The notes: generated by a model from the letters alone, not told the origin. Counted from the first letter of the stretch, positions 53,728 through 62,952 are shown. The stretch: DNA of 64,000 nt from Jiulongibacter sp024742395 (GCA_965249455.1 OZ252236.1:2666001-2730000), one strand, 5' to 3'. Translations and numbers: made by a program.

Positions 53728-53747
53728 CAATGTGTTTATACACATTG
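53728..53747 (+). promoter_or_regulatory. Perfect palindrome in the leader of the TonB receptor gene
   Basis: CAATGTGT (53728-53735), TTAT, ACACATTG (53740-53747): eight matched pairs with no T-run. It is 35 bases before the receptor start, so it may be an operator, an mRNA hairpin or a processing site. Confidence 0.4.
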
Positions 53748-53781
53748 GTAGGAAAATTATGGTTTTAATTTAATCTAGTTT

Positions 53782-56190
53782 ATGAAAAGATTTACTCTTC
53801 TCGCTATGGGAATAGTGGGTTCATTGCTGTGCCATGCACAGAATACTACCCGCTTAACTGGTAGTGTAATAAATTCAAATATGAGTCCCATAGAAGGGGC
53901 CACCGTTAAAATAAAAGAAATAAATAAAGTTATTCAGACTGACAAATCAGGTCAGTTTTCATTTGAAAGCCTTCGGTATGGAGATTATACCTTACACATT
54001 TCTTTCATTGGCTTTCTTTCTTATAGTGAAGAGTTGAAACTCGACATGCCTGAGGTTCGGCTTTCACCAATAGTTATTCAGGAAGGCTTACAAAACCTAA
54101 ATGAGATAAGTGTAAACGCCAGAAAAAGAAGAACAATTACCACTTTAGATGATAAGGAAACCGAAATTCTTTTGGGTGGGAAAAAATCAGAAATGATTTC
54201 TGTTAGTGAAATAGATGCGGATATCTCTCAGAAGAATAGTAGGCAAATTTTTGCAAAAATTCCCGGGGTATTCGTCTATGACATGGATGGCTCTGGTAAT
54301 CAGGTCAATATTTCCACCAGAGGTTTAGATCCACATAGAAGCTGGGAGTTTAATGTCCGCCTTGATAATGTTATAACTAACTCTGATATGTATGGCTATC
54401 CGGCAAGTCATTTTAGTATGCCCATGGAGTCAATAGAGAGGATCGAAATAATAAGAGGAACAGGTTCACTGCAATATGGAGCTCAATTTGGCGGAATGCT
54501 GAACTATGTTTCAAAAAAAGCCGATACAACGAAAAGTATAGGATTTGAAAGCATGAACTCTATTGGGAGTTACGGTCTCAAAAGTACTTACAATGCAGTT
54601 GGTGGTAGAATTGGCAAGTTTCAATACTATGCTTACTTTTCAAAGAGAGTATCTGATGGCTTTAGAGTGAATGCCGAGTCTGATTATGAATCTGAATACC
54701 TTCGTATAGAATATTTGCTTTCTAAGAAAACAAGCATTTCGGGTGGACTTGCTCGTTCAGTCTACATGTACCGTATCCCCGGCCCTCTAACTGAAGAGCA
54801 GTTTCAAAATGCCCCCAGACAAAGTAGCAGATCAAGGAATTTTTACACTCCTGATATTTTTCTTCCTTATCTAAAGTTGAAATCAGAATTGGCGAACGAT
54901 GCTACACTTAATTTCATGGTGTCAGCAGTACTTGGTGAACGAAAAAGCGTTCAGTTTACCGGGGTTTCGGGAGTTGCGGACGAAGAAGACCCCATATCCG
55001 GGAAGTTGCCAGATAGGCAAGTGGATATAGATCAATATCATTCTTATACTTCGGAATTTTCTTGCCAAAAGGATTATCCTTTTTTAGGAAATAAATCGAC
55101 TGCGAAAGTCGGTGTAAGGCTAATAAAGAATAATCTTAGCCGAAGGCAAAAAGGTGTGGCATCAGAAGAGACTGGGGCAACTTTCGAAGTGACCTCTGAC
55201 GGTTTTGGTAGAGACCTGCATTATTACACAGAAAACCTGGCTTTGTTTTTTGAGAATCAACTAAAGTTGAATCAATTTTTCAGTATTAATCTGGGCCTAA
55301 GATATGAAAATGGTGTGACGAGAATGCGAGGTAGAATAAGTGATTATCCTGAAAATGAGTTGCCGACAGATATAAAGCATGCCTTCCCACTAATTGGAGC
55401 AGATTTTAACTATCAACCGAGGACTTCTTTTAGGTTTTACGGTGGAATTTCTCAAGCATACAGACCCGTAATTTTTGCGGATATTATTCCCACCAACAAT
55501 TACGAAAGGACGGATAAATCTCTTAAGGATTCGAAAGGGTATAATGCTGAATTGGGATTACAGGGAGAATTGTTTAAAAATAGATTAAGCTACAACGTGA
55601 CTGCATTTGCCCTGAAGTATAACAATAGAATGGGGAAACAGGCGATTGGATTTGAGAATGAAAATACAATTATCCTCAGAACCAATATTGGGAACAGTTT
55701 AACTTATGGTTTGGAAGCCTACATTGATGCCACAATATGGATGAAGCCCAAAGCTCTTGTTTCAGTTTTTTCTGCTACTTCTCTAATGAAAGGAGAATAC
55801 CTCAATGGTTCGATTTCCGTTGGCTACGCCAATCAATCCGTTGATGGCAACAGTCTTCCTGGCGTACCAGGAATTATCACAAGAAATGGAGTTACTGTAG
55901 TAGGAACACGATGGAGTACCACATTTCAATATAGCTATACCTCCGGCTTTTATTCAGATCCGCTAAATACCGAGTTTGCTGAAAATGGAACTGTTGGCTT
56001 AGTTCCGGGATATGGCTTGTTTGACTTAAATGGTGCTTACAGGTTATCAGATATGTTTAAACTCAGGATTAGTTTGAGTAATCTGACAAATAAAATTTAT
56101 TTCACGAAAAGACCAACAGACTATCCTGGTCCGGGTATTTGGACTTCAGATGGGAGATCTATAGTGTTGGGACTTGACTTTAAAATTTAA
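53782..56190 (+). CDS. FecA-like TonB-dependent receptor
   Basis: 802 residues. Signal peptide (about 1-20, LLCHAQ), CarboxypepD_reg-like domain (about 22-110: TRLTGSVINSNMSPIEGATVKIKE), plug (about 120-260: IFAKIPGVFVYDMDGSGNQVNISTRGLDPHRSWEFNV) and barrel ending GRSIVLGLDFKI. The barrel part RIPGPLTEEQF...APRQSSRSRNFYTPDIF recalls FecA-type ferric citrate receptors, so iron or another metal chelate is a likely ligand; that is inference. Preceded 68 bases upstream by protein B and followed by a DoxX-like gene. Confidence 0.9.
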   Translation: MKRFTLLAMGIVGSLLCHAQNTTRLTGSVINSNMSPIEGATVKIKEINKVIQTDKSGQFSFESLRYGDYTLHISFIGFLSYSEELKLDMPEVRLSPIVIQEGLQNLNEISVNARKRRTITTLDDKETEILLGGKKSEMISVSEIDADISQKNSRQIFAKIPGVFVYDMDGSGNQVNISTRGLDPHRSWEFNVRLDNVITNSDMYGYPASHFSMPMESIERIEIIRGTGSLQYGAQFGGMLNYVSKKADTTKSIGFESMNSIGSYGLKSTYNAVGGRIGKFQYYAYFSKRVSDGFRVNAESDYESEYLRIEYLLSKKTSISGGLARSVYMYRIPGPLTEEQFQNAPRQSSRSRNFYTPDIFLPYLKLKSELANDATLNFMVSAVLGERKSVQFTGVSGVADEEDPISGKLPDRQVDIDQYHSYTSEFSCQKDYPFLGNKSTAKVGVRLIKNNLSRRQKGVASEETGATFEVTSDGFGRDLHYYTENLALFFENQLKLNQFFSINLGLRYENGVTRMRGRISDYPENELPTDIKHAFPLIGADFNYQPRTSFRFYGGISQAYRPVIFADIIPTNNYERTDKSLKDSKGYNAELGLQGELFKNRLSYNVTAFALKYNNRMGKQAIGFENENTIILRTNIGNSLTYGLEAYIDATIWMKPKALVSVFSATSLMKGEYLNGSISVGYANQSVDGNSLPGVPGIITRNGVTVVGTRWSTTFQYSYTSGFYSDPLNTEFAENGTVGLVPGYGLFDLNGAYRLSDMFKLRISLSNLTNKIYFTKRPTDYPGPGIWTSDGRSIVLGLDFKI

Positions 56191-56197
56191 GAATACA

Positions 56198-56692
56198 ATG
56201 AATAATAAGATCAATAAAACTTTTCAAAAAGCCAGTTGGCTGAATAGAGGAGCTCTATTTGTGGTTTTCTTTTGGTTTGGTTTTCTCAAAATTATTGGTA
56301 CCTCGCCAGCAGAAGGCTTAGTAACTGAACTTTTCAAATTAACCTTAAGTCCGTTTATGGAATTGGAAACCTTTCTTCCTCTTTTTGGTGCACTTGAGTG
56401 CATCCTAGGTATTTTATGGTTAATGCCTAATTTAACAAAATGGGCTTTTTTAAGTTTGATGGCTCATATGGCTTGCACCTTTCTACCGATGGTTCTTTTG
56501 CCAACTTTTACCTGGCAATCTTTTCTAACACTAACATTAGTAGGTCAATACATTGTAAAGAATGTGGTCCTAATAGGTTCTTCCTGGTTTATCTATACGC
56601 TTTATAGGGCAAAAGAAGAAAAGGCCCATCTATTAGATGAGCCTTCCGAAGTGATTGAAAATCTGACCGTAACGATAACGGCTGAAGTTTAA
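56198..56692 (+). CDS. DoxX-like membrane protein
   Basis: About 164 residues from ATG 56198 (MNNKINKTFQKASWLNRG); an in-frame TTG at 56174 inside the receptor gene is less likely. Four membrane spans: ALFVVFFWFGFLKII, FLPLFGALECILGILWLM, WAFLSLMAHMACTFLPMVLL and VGQYIVKNVVLIGSSWFIY, the DoxX/DUF417 pattern including GFLKI. Seven bases after the TonB receptor, so in its operon. Ends four bases inside the convergent gene. Confidence 0.75.
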   Translation: MNNKINKTFQKASWLNRGALFVVFFWFGFLKIIGTSPAEGLVTELFKLTLSPFMELETFLPLFGALECILGILWLMPNLTKWAFLSLMAHMACTFLPMVLLPTFTWQSFLTLTLVGQYIVKNVVLIGSSWFIYTLYRAKEEKAHLLDEPSEVIENLTVTITAEV

Positions 56693-57951
56693 GTTTTAAG
56701 TTTTTTCTTTTTTGCCGCAGGGAAAAGAACGTTGTTAAGAATTAAACGATAGCCCGCAGAATTTGGGTGTAAGTTCAAATCTGTGGGCTCTTCGCCTACA
56801 TAGTGTTCGTAATCCTCAGGATCGTGTCCACCATAGAAAGTCCAAAATCCTTTACCTGCAGTGCCATGAATATATCGGGCCTCGTTAATCTCTCTGTTTT
56901 CAGCTAAAATAATTACCTCAGGTTTAATTAGTTGTTTTTTATAAGCAGTGGTCTGACCCATGAAGCCTTTGATTAAATTTTTATGATTTTGCGTGAGCAT
57001 GGTAGGAATAGGATCCCATTTGGCAGAGAACTCAAAAAGATTGAAGTAATCATTGCTCTGATTCAAACCACGTTCTGGCTTAGTATGATCTATGTTTGAA
57101 AATTCTACCGTATAAGGATCGTAAACCAATGAGAAATCTTTGAACGCAAAAGTGTTGTTGAAATTGAGTTTGTTGTCTGCTCCAGTATCTGCTCCATCGC
57201 CATCATATGGAGATTCTACTATGTCTATGCCATCAGCAGCCAGGGCGATATCATAAGTGTCAGTGGCATTGCACATGGCAAACATATAACCACCACCCAG
57301 AACGAACTCCTGAATCTTCTTGGCGACGTTTAATTTGAGCTCACTCACTTTAGAATAACCATACTTTTCTGCTATAACCTCAGCTTCTCTTTTTTGTTGC
57401 TGATACCAGCTCTGGCCACGCATTCTGATAAACTTACCGAATTGGCCCGTAAAGTCTTCATGGTGAAGATGAAGCCAATCGTATTCTGGCAGTTTTCCGT
57501 CAAGCACTTCTTCGTCAAAAACTTTTTCATATTTAATTTCTGCATAGGTTAGTGCCATTGTAACGGCATCATCCCATGGTTGTGTGCTTTTCGGAGTGTA
57601 TACGGCAATTTTGGGTGGCTTTTGAAGTTTAACAGCATCCATATTGGCGTCAGGATTCTTTACAATAGAAATGATCTGAGCACCGTCTGCATCTGAAATT
57701 ACTTCATAACTGATGTTCCTAATTACACATTCGTTTATGAAACTTTGACTTACCGGCACCATAAAGCTCCCTCCTCTGTAATTCAGAAGCCAGTCTACCT
57801 CTGTATCGTAAGTGTCTAATATCCAATAAATAAGTCCATATGATTTCAAATGATCTTTTTGAGCATCATCCATCGGAATAAGAAGCTGATTGGCCTGAAT
57901 TTGACCAATACTCGTTAAAAAAATGATAAGCGGTAGAATGATTCGTTTCAT
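56689..57951 (-). CDS. Secreted protein often labelled 'asparagine synthetase B'
   Basis: 420 residues. Signal peptide about 1-20 (IILPLIIFLTSIGQIQA). Neither the N-terminal catalytic cysteine of glutamine amidotransferases nor the SGGxDS ATP loop of asparagine synthetases occurs, so the common database name looks wrong. Instead it has a flavodoxin-like/class I amidotransferase-like region (VLGGGYMFAMCNATDTYDIALAADGIDIVES) and, late, GKGFWTFYGGHDPEDY. Likely a periplasmic or surface protein of unknown role, conserved in Bacteroidetes. Confidence 0.7.
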   Translation of the reverse strand: MKRIILPLIIFLTSIGQIQANQLLIPMDDAQKDHLKSYGLIYWILDTYDTEVDWLLNYRGGSFMVPVSQSFINECVIRNISYEVISDADGAQIISIVKNPDANMDAVKLQKPPKIAVYTPKSTQPWDDAVTMALTYAEIKYEKVFDEEVLDGKLPEYDWLHLHHEDFTGQFGKFIRMRGQSWYQQQKREAEVIAEKYGYSKVSELKLNVAKKIQEFVLGGGYMFAMCNATDTYDIALAADGIDIVESPYDGDGADTGADNKLNFNNTFAFKDFSLVYDPYTVEFSNIDHTKPERGLNQSNDYFNLFEFSAKWDPIPTMLTQNHKNLIKGFMGQTTAYKKQLIKPEVIILAENREINEARYIHGTAGKGFWTFYGGHDPEDYEHYVGEEPTDLNLHPNSAGYRLILNNVLFPAAKKKKLKT

Positions 57952-58071
57952 TGGTTTGCTTGCTAAGACTGCACTGTCGAATTTTGTAAATATAACTCAA
58001 TCGAGTTCTAAATAGTGTCTTGAAAGATCATTAATAGACAAATCAAAGATTATTCCATTAGATAAATCTCC

Positions 58072-59310
58072 ATGAATATAAAGGAAAATATTGCGGAAGG
58101 GCTTAGAGCCATACAGGGCAATTTGCTACGAGCCATCATAACAGCTCTGATTATTGCATTGGGTATTTTGGCTTTGGTGGGTATCTTAACAGCAGTAGAT
58201 GGTATCCAAAACAATGTGAATCAAAGCTTAAGCGGTCTGGGAGCTAACACCTTTGATATTGTAGTGGAACAAAGAAATGGGAGAAGACGTGGAATGATGG
58301 AAAAGCCTAAACCACCAATTGTATATAGAGAAGCGAAGCAATTCAAAGAGCTTTTTACTGCTCAGGAAGACGCCATTGTTAGTTTATATACTGGGGTAAC
58401 AGGCTCAGCTGAGGTCAAATATGGTTCGGCGAAAACCAATCCTAATATCAGGATTATAGGGGTGGATGAGGAATATTTGGATATTAAGGCATATAAACTT
58501 CAAAATGGCCGCAATGTAAGTGAGACAGACATGGAACTGTCTTCAAATACAGCAGTCATAGGTTTTGAATTGGCCACTAAATTATTTCCAAAAGAATCGC
58601 CGTTGAATAAGGAGATATCGGCCATTGGAAATAAATTTAAAGTAGTGGGTGTATTGGAGAAAAAAGGAAGTCTTTCTGGCGGAGGTGACGATCGGATTAT
58701 TTTAATCCCTTTAAGCACGGGTAGGCAATTTGATACACAAGGAAACTTCTCCTACGAAATAACCACCTCAGTAGAAAGTGTTTCCAGTATAGAAGAGGCT
58801 ATTGGTGAAGCTACAGCTGTCATGAGAAGAGTGCGAAGAGATCAGGTAGGAGCAGAGGATAGCTTTGAAATAGAAAGAGCAGATTCATTAATTCAGGAAA
58901 CTGAACAAATTACCAGTGGAATGCAAATGGGTGGTTTAGTAATAGCGGTAATCACCTTATTAGGGGCATCTATTGCTCTTATGAATATAATGATGGTGTC
59001 TGTTACAGAAAGAACACGTGAAATAGGCGTAAGGAAAGCTTTAGGTGCCAGTCCTTCAAAGATAAGGTTTCAGTTTTTGATCGAAGCTATAGTTATTTGT
59101 CTGTTAGGGGGGCTTGCCGGAGTGTTTTTAGGTATCATTGGTGGCAATGCCGTTTCTTCATTACTGTTTAACCAATCAAACTTTATTATCCCCTGGACTT
59201 GGATTATTGTGGGGCTTATCGTCTGTGTATCAGTAGGATTGCTTTCAGGATTTTACCCCGCATATAAGGCAAGTAAATTGGATCCTATAGAATCTCTGAG
59301 GTACGAATAA
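58072..59310 (+). CDS. MacB/FtsX-type ABC transporter permease
   Basis: 412 residues. First membrane span about 20-42 (LLRAIITALIIALGILALVGI), a MacB_PCD periplasmic domain (about 45-270) and an FtsX permease core with three spans (MQMGGLVIAVITLLGASIALMNIMM, then TREIGVRKALGASPSKIRFQFLIEAI and two more). The family moves lipoproteins, peptides or antibiotics with a separate ATPase, which is not in the window. Likely start is ATG 58072. Confidence 0.9.
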   Translation: MNIKENIAEGLRAIQGNLLRAIITALIIALGILALVGILTAVDGIQNNVNQSLSGLGANTFDIVVEQRNGRRRGMMEKPKPPIVYREAKQFKELFTAQEDAIVSLYTGVTGSAEVKYGSAKTNPNIRIIGVDEEYLDIKAYKLQNGRNVSETDMELSSNTAVIGFELATKLFPKESPLNKEISAIGNKFKVVGVLEKKGSLSGGGDDRIILIPLSTGRQFDTQGNFSYEITTSVESVSSIEEAIGEATAVMRRVRRDQVGAEDSFEIERADSLIQETEQITSGMQMGGLVIAVITLLGASIALMNIMMVSVTERTREIGVRKALGASPSKIRFQFLIEAIVICLLGGLAGVFLGIIGGNAVSSLLFNQSNFIIPWTWIIVGLIVCVSVGLLSGFYPAYKASKLDPIESLRYE

Positions 59311-59328
59311 AAAATTACCTTGAAGTGC

Positions 59329-59359
59329 TTGGTGAATGTTTATGGTTCTTCTACTTTTG
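59329..59359 (+). promoter_or_regulatory. Promoter of tRNA-Leu
   Basis: TTG (59329-59331), 20 bases, TACTTTTG (59352-59359), about 17 bases before the mature tRNA. Confidence 0.65.
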
Positions 59360-59376
59360 CAGTCCCAATCAGAAAT

Positions 59377-59460
59377 GCCCAGGTGGCGGAATTGGTAGAC
59401 GCGTTGGTCTCAAACACCAATGGTAGCAATATCGTGCCGGTTCGACCCCGGCCCTGGGTA
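59377..59460 (+). tRNA. tRNA-Leu (anticodon CAA)
   Basis: 84 nt with a long variable arm typical of tRNA-Leu. Acceptor GCCCAGG (59377-59383) pairs with CCTGGGT (59453-59459), discriminator A. Anticodon stem TTGGT/ACCAA encloses CTCAAAC, giving anticodon CAA (reads UUG). T-arm GCCGGTTCGACCCCGGC. CCA is not encoded. Own promoter and terminator. Confidence 0.97.
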
Positions 59461-59469
59461 CAGCAAATT

Positions 59470-59494
59470 AAAGAGGCTTTTGGCCTCTTTTTTT
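59470..59494. terminator. Terminator of tRNA-Leu
   Basis: AAAGAGGC (59470-59477), loop of five, GCCTCTTT (59483-59490), then T to 59494. It overlaps the stop of the convergent peptidase gene and probably serves both. Confidence 0.88.
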
Positions 59495-60629
59495 ATTTCA
59501 ACTGTCCATATTTCTTTAATAATTCAAGCGTCTTTTCTTTGGGCAGCTCTTTTATAGTCAAATTGTTTCTACCTGTCATGGTTTCTGCGGCAAAAAGTGA
59601 ATTCAGAATGGCCTCTTCTGTGGCTTCAATAACAGATTCAAACAAAATACTGATGGCTTCATTCCGGAGCTCCGTTGTGGTTTCTAGAGAAGAGTCTGTC
59701 CTATAGGCAGTTCTTACGGATTTAGCTGTGGAGAATGAAATTACATAATCTCCACTACCATTTGCCTCTATTCCGCCGGTTCTTCCCAGACCCAGTAAAG
59801 CTCTGGAAGCTAATCTCTCTAAATTTCTAGAAGTCATAGGTGCATCAGTAGCTACCACAATCATACATGAGCCATCTTCTTTATATTCTTCGAGAACATT
59901 TTTGAAGCTGTATTGCCCTAGTTCTTTTCCTATAGGCACACCTGCTATTTGTAGTACGCCTCCAAAATTAGTTTGTACTAAAACGCCAACCGTATAACCA
60001 CCTACCTTTTCAGGAATTTTTCTGGAGGATGTCCCAATACCTCCTTTAAAGCCAAAACAGACGGTTCCGGTTCCTGCACCTACGCTGCCCATTTCTACCG
60101 GCCCGGCTTTTGCCTCTGATAGTGCCGTTAAAACATCTTCTTTCTTTATATATCTGGCTCTTATATTATTCAAGCCACCGTCGTTCGTTTCTCCTACTAC
60201 CGGATTCAAACTATGTACATTTTCGTTTTCTGAAAAGGAAAAAGTATAGTCAATTAGTGCATCAGCAGCAATAGGGACATTCAGTGTATTTGTCAATATG
60301 ATGGGTGTTTCTAGGGTACCTAGTTCTTTTACCTGACTGTAACCAGCGAGTTTGCCAAAACCATTACCAATGAAAATGGCAGCGGGCACCTTCTCTTGAA
60401 AAACATTGGCTTCATGAGGCAAAATAGCAGTAACACCGGTTCTCATGTCTTCACCGCTAACCTTGGTAACATGACCCACCTTTACACCCTCAACATCAGT
60501 TATTGCATTATTTTTTCCGGTTTGGAAGATACCAATGGAAAGACCATGTTCGCGAAGGGTTTTCTTTTGAGCCTTAACCATATGAATTTGGGTTAGAATA
60601 AGACAGACTAAGAGGGAAGCTTTGTACAT
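59493..60629 (-). CDS. P1 family peptidase (DmpA-type, self-processing)
   Basis: 378 residues. Signal peptide about 1-20 (LLVCLILTQIHMVKA). Ntn-hydrolase-like DmpA family: GVKVGHVTKVSGEDMRTGVTAILPH, TIILTNTLNVPIA-like region, NDGGLNNIRARYI, and GAGTGTVCFGFKGGIGTSSRKIP where the serine after GIGT is the likely nucleophile exposed by autocleavage. Members act on D-amino-acid amides or beta-peptides. Substrate unknown. Confidence 0.9.
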   Translation of the reverse strand: MYKASLLVCLILTQIHMVKAQKKTLREHGLSIGIFQTGKNNAITDVEGVKVGHVTKVSGEDMRTGVTAILPHEANVFQEKVPAAIFIGNGFGKLAGYSQVKELGTLETPIILTNTLNVPIAADALIDYTFSFSENENVHSLNPVVGETNDGGLNNIRARYIKKEDVLTALSEAKAGPVEMGSVGAGTGTVCFGFKGGIGTSSRKIPEKVGGYTVGVLVQTNFGGVLQIAGVPIGKELGQYSFKNVLEEYKEDGSCMIVVATDAPMTSRNLERLASRALLGLGRTGGIEANGSGDYVISFSTAKSVRTAYRTDSSLETTTELRNEAISILFESVIEATEEAILNSLFAAETMTGRNNLTIKELPKEKTLELLKKYGQLK

Positions 60630-60823
60630 ATAAATTGAAAATATATTGTGATTAAGTTAAGACTTTCATTCTCTTTATGATTAGTATAGAATGTAAAACC
60701 AACTCAATTTCTTTTTTTACTCCAATTTGGGCAGCGTATTCTTCATGTTTATAAAAAACCTATTTCGTTCTTTCAAAGTAATAGCAGATGGGTTACTTTT
60801 ATGAAAGCTAATTATTACGTGCA

Positions 60824-61147
60824 ATGAATTTCGATATAAAGACCTTTCTGAAAAAGTATAGTTTCTATGCTTATTCCTCTGCTTTTCTTATTGTTTGGCT
60901 TGGTTTCTTTGATGGTGCCAATTTGATTACTCAGTTTAAGTTATGGCAAAAACTGGACGATCTGGAGGAGCAGATTGAATACTACGATGATGAGCTGGAT
61001 AAACTTAAAATTCAAGAGAAGAATGTATTGAGCAATCTGGATGCCCTTGAAACTTATGGGCGAGAAAAGTATTTAATGAAAAAGGAAGGTGAAACGGTCT
61101 TTGTCATTGTAGATGAACATGGAAAACTGATGGAAGAAGTAGAATAA
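60824..61147 (+). CDS. DivIC/FtsB-like septum formation initiator
   Basis: 107 residues. One membrane span (about 13-33: YAYSSAFLIVWLGFFDGANLI), then a coiled coil (about 40-75: QKLDDLEEQIEYYDDELDKLKIQEKNVLSNLDALE) and the short C-terminal part with YGREKYLMKKEGETVFVI. The layout fits the bacterial FtsB/DivIC family, which links early and late divisome proteins. First of three closely packed plus-strand genes. Confidence 0.88.
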   Translation: MNFDIKTFLKKYSFYAYSSAFLIVWLGFFDGANLITQFKLWQKLDDLEEQIEYYDDELDKLKIQEKNVLSNLDALETYGREKYLMKKEGETVFVIVDEHGKLMEEVE

Positions 61148-61168
61148 TACGCTTAGAATAAAAGATTT

Positions 61169-61702
61169 ATGGTCAATGTATTATTTGTTTGCCTTGGCAA
61201 TATCTGTCGATCACCAATGGCAGAGGAGGTATTTAAAAAAGTGGTGAAGGACAAGGGCTATTCATCAAAGTTTCATGTAGATTCTGCAGGTACAGCGGGT
61301 TATCACATAGGTAAACAGCCAGACAGAAGAACCTTAGAAGTGTTGGCCGATAATGGGTTGAAATCTAAACATTTAGGTCAGAAAATGGGAGTGGAAGATC
61401 TCGATAATTTTGACCATATTGTGGTAATGGATGAGGACAACTTTGAACATGTACATAATCTGTTTCACAAAGAAAAACATCGCCCGCCAAGTGCTGATAA
61501 GGTATTCTTAATACGAGATTTTGACCCGCTTGTGCGTGGGGTACAAGAAGTGCCGGATCCATACTATGAGTCAGCTGGGGCTTTTCAGGAGGTATATGAT
61601 ATTCTATTTAGGAGTTCGGGTCCATTGGTAGAGCATTTGGTGGAATTACATGGGCTTGAACCTGATCCGGAGGATGATGAGCCGGAAGACGATGAAGATT
61701 AA
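61169..61702 (+). CDS. Low-molecular-weight protein-tyrosine phosphatase
   Basis: 177 residues. P-loop CLGNICRSP at 8-16 with catalytic C8 and R14, and the general acid in DPYYES. The C-terminus is acidic (EPDPEDDEPEDDED), beyond the usual family end. Removes phosphate from tyrosine, often in polysaccharide control. Overlaps the following gene by about 11 bases. Confidence 0.94.
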   Translation: MVNVLFVCLGNICRSPMAEEVFKKVVKDKGYSSKFHVDSAGTAGYHIGKQPDRRTLEVLADNGLKSKHLGQKMGVEDLDNFDHIVVMDEDNFEHVHNLFHKEKHRPPSADKVFLIRDFDPLVRGVQEVPDPYYESAGAFQEVYDILFRSSGPLVEHLVELHGLEPDPEDDEPEDDED

Positions 61703-62228
61703 AGAGACATTACTTAAAGATAGAAGCAAAGAAACCTGTGCCGAAATAGTAGCTTATATTGGTACAGACAAAGGAAAGCTTTCTGAGTTTATGGAGGCCA
61801 TGCTTTCCTCTGATTATGAACTGAGTCAAAAGGCCTCCTGGGTGTTGCAGTTTATTACCGATAGCAGACCTGAATTACTGGATTTGTATCAGCAAGACCT
61901 ACTTGAAAAAATAAAACAGGAAGGTAACCATGATGCTGTTTTAAGAGCAATTATGCGGCATTGGGGAGAATATGGTTTTCCTGAGTCTATTGAAGGCGAG
62001 GTATATGATTTAGGTTTCAAATACCTGGAAGGAAATTATGCCATAGCAATAAAAGCTCATGCCATGTCAGCTTGTTTACGCTTGGTTAAGAAATACCCTG
62101 AATTGGCGACAGAATTCTATCTTCTAATGCAAGAAGTGGTACTTAAATATGGTGAGTCTTCTGCAGGTATTAAAAGCAGAGGAATAAAAATCATTAAGGA
62201 ATTAGAGAAGTTTAAAGGAAATCTTTAG
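61692..62228 (+). CDS. Helical-repeat (HEAT/ARM-like) protein, unknown
   Basis: 178 residues from ATG 61692 (MKIKETLLKDRSKETCAEIVAYIG), chosen because the longer frame from 61650 lies wholly within the phosphatase gene. Predicted all-helical: LSEFMEAMLSSDYELSQKASWVLQFITDSRPELLD and GFKYLEGNYAIAIKAHAMSACLRLVKKYPELA look like HEAT-type repeats. No catalytic features. Its overlap with the phosphatase suggests translational coupling. Its last 17 bases overlap the convergent ppgK gene. Confidence 0.8.
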   Translation: MKIKETLLKDRSKETCAEIVAYIGTDKGKLSEFMEAMLSSDYELSQKASWVLQFITDSRPELLDLYQQDLLEKIKQEGNHDAVLRAIMRHWGEYGFPESIEGEVYDLGFKYLEGNYAIAIKAHAMSACLRLVKKYPELATEFYLLMQEVVLKYGESSAGIKSRGIKIIKELEKFKGNL

Positions 62229-62952
62229 ATGCCATTGCGGCTCCAATAATCCCGGCCTCATTTTTAGTTCTTGCTACCTCTAACCTTACGTTTGTAGACA
62301 ATAAAGGCTCTAATTCTTCCCATCTTTTTGACGCTCCACCACCTACAATAATCAAATCAGGTGAGCATACTCGGTTTAAATAATTGAAGAAATAATCCAA
62401 TCGCTCTGCCCACTCAGTCAGTTTTAGCTTCTTATGTTTTCTTATGGAGTCTGCTGCATATTTTTCTACAGGTTTGAACTTCTTATATCTGAGGTGACCA
62501 AATTCGAAGTTCGGGATAAGTTTACCATCGTGAAATACACCTGAACCAATGCCCGTACCTAAGGTAATAGTTACTACTAATCCATCTTCACCTTTTCCCG
62601 CTCCGTAGCTCATTTCGGCTAAACCGGCGGCGTCTGCATCGTTAATGACCACGAAGTCATTGCCACAAACACTTTTAAAAAGTTTGTCGATATGCACATT
62701 TACCCAGTCTTTGTGAAGATTGCTCATTGACTTGCATTGACCTTTAGAGACAATAGTAGGAAAACCAACGCCCACAGGTCCTGACCATTTAAAATGATCC
62801 AGTAATTGTTTAACAGCTTTTGCCATGGCATCTGGAGTGGCAGGCCTTGGTGTCTCAACTCTAAACCTTTCTGCGGTAAGCTCACCAGTTTCTAAATCTA
62901 CAGGAGCTCCTTTAATTCCTGATCCTCCAATATCAATTCCAAATAGCTGCAT
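62212..62952 (-). CDS. ppgK: Polyphosphate glucokinase (ROK family)
   Basis: 246 residues. Phosphate-binding DIGGSGIKGAPVDLETG (about 6-22), the polyphosphate-glucokinase-type GVGFPTIVSKGQCKSMSNLHKDW, catalytic aspartate in INDADAAGLAEM, and GLVVTITLGTGIGSGVFHDGKLIPNFEFGH. Uses polyphosphate or ATP to phosphorylate glucose. Single-gene unit. Confidence 0.93.
   Translation of the reverse strand: MQLFGIDIGGSGIKGAPVDLETGELTAERFRVETPRPATPDAMAKAVKQLLDHFKWSGPVGVGFPTIVSKGQCKSMSNLHKDWVNVHIDKLFKSVCGNDFVVINDADAAGLAEMSYGAGKGEDGLVVTITLGTGIGSGVFHDGKLIPNFEFGHLRYKKFKPVEKYAADSIRKHKKLKLTEWAERLDYFFNYLNRVCSPDLIIVGGGASKRWEELEPLLSTNVRLEVARTKNEAGIIGAAMASKDFL

Noticed and set aside
59320..59706. 128-codon plus-strand ORF
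   Set aside because: Runs through the tRNA-Leu gene and antisense through the P1 peptidase gene; a shadow.
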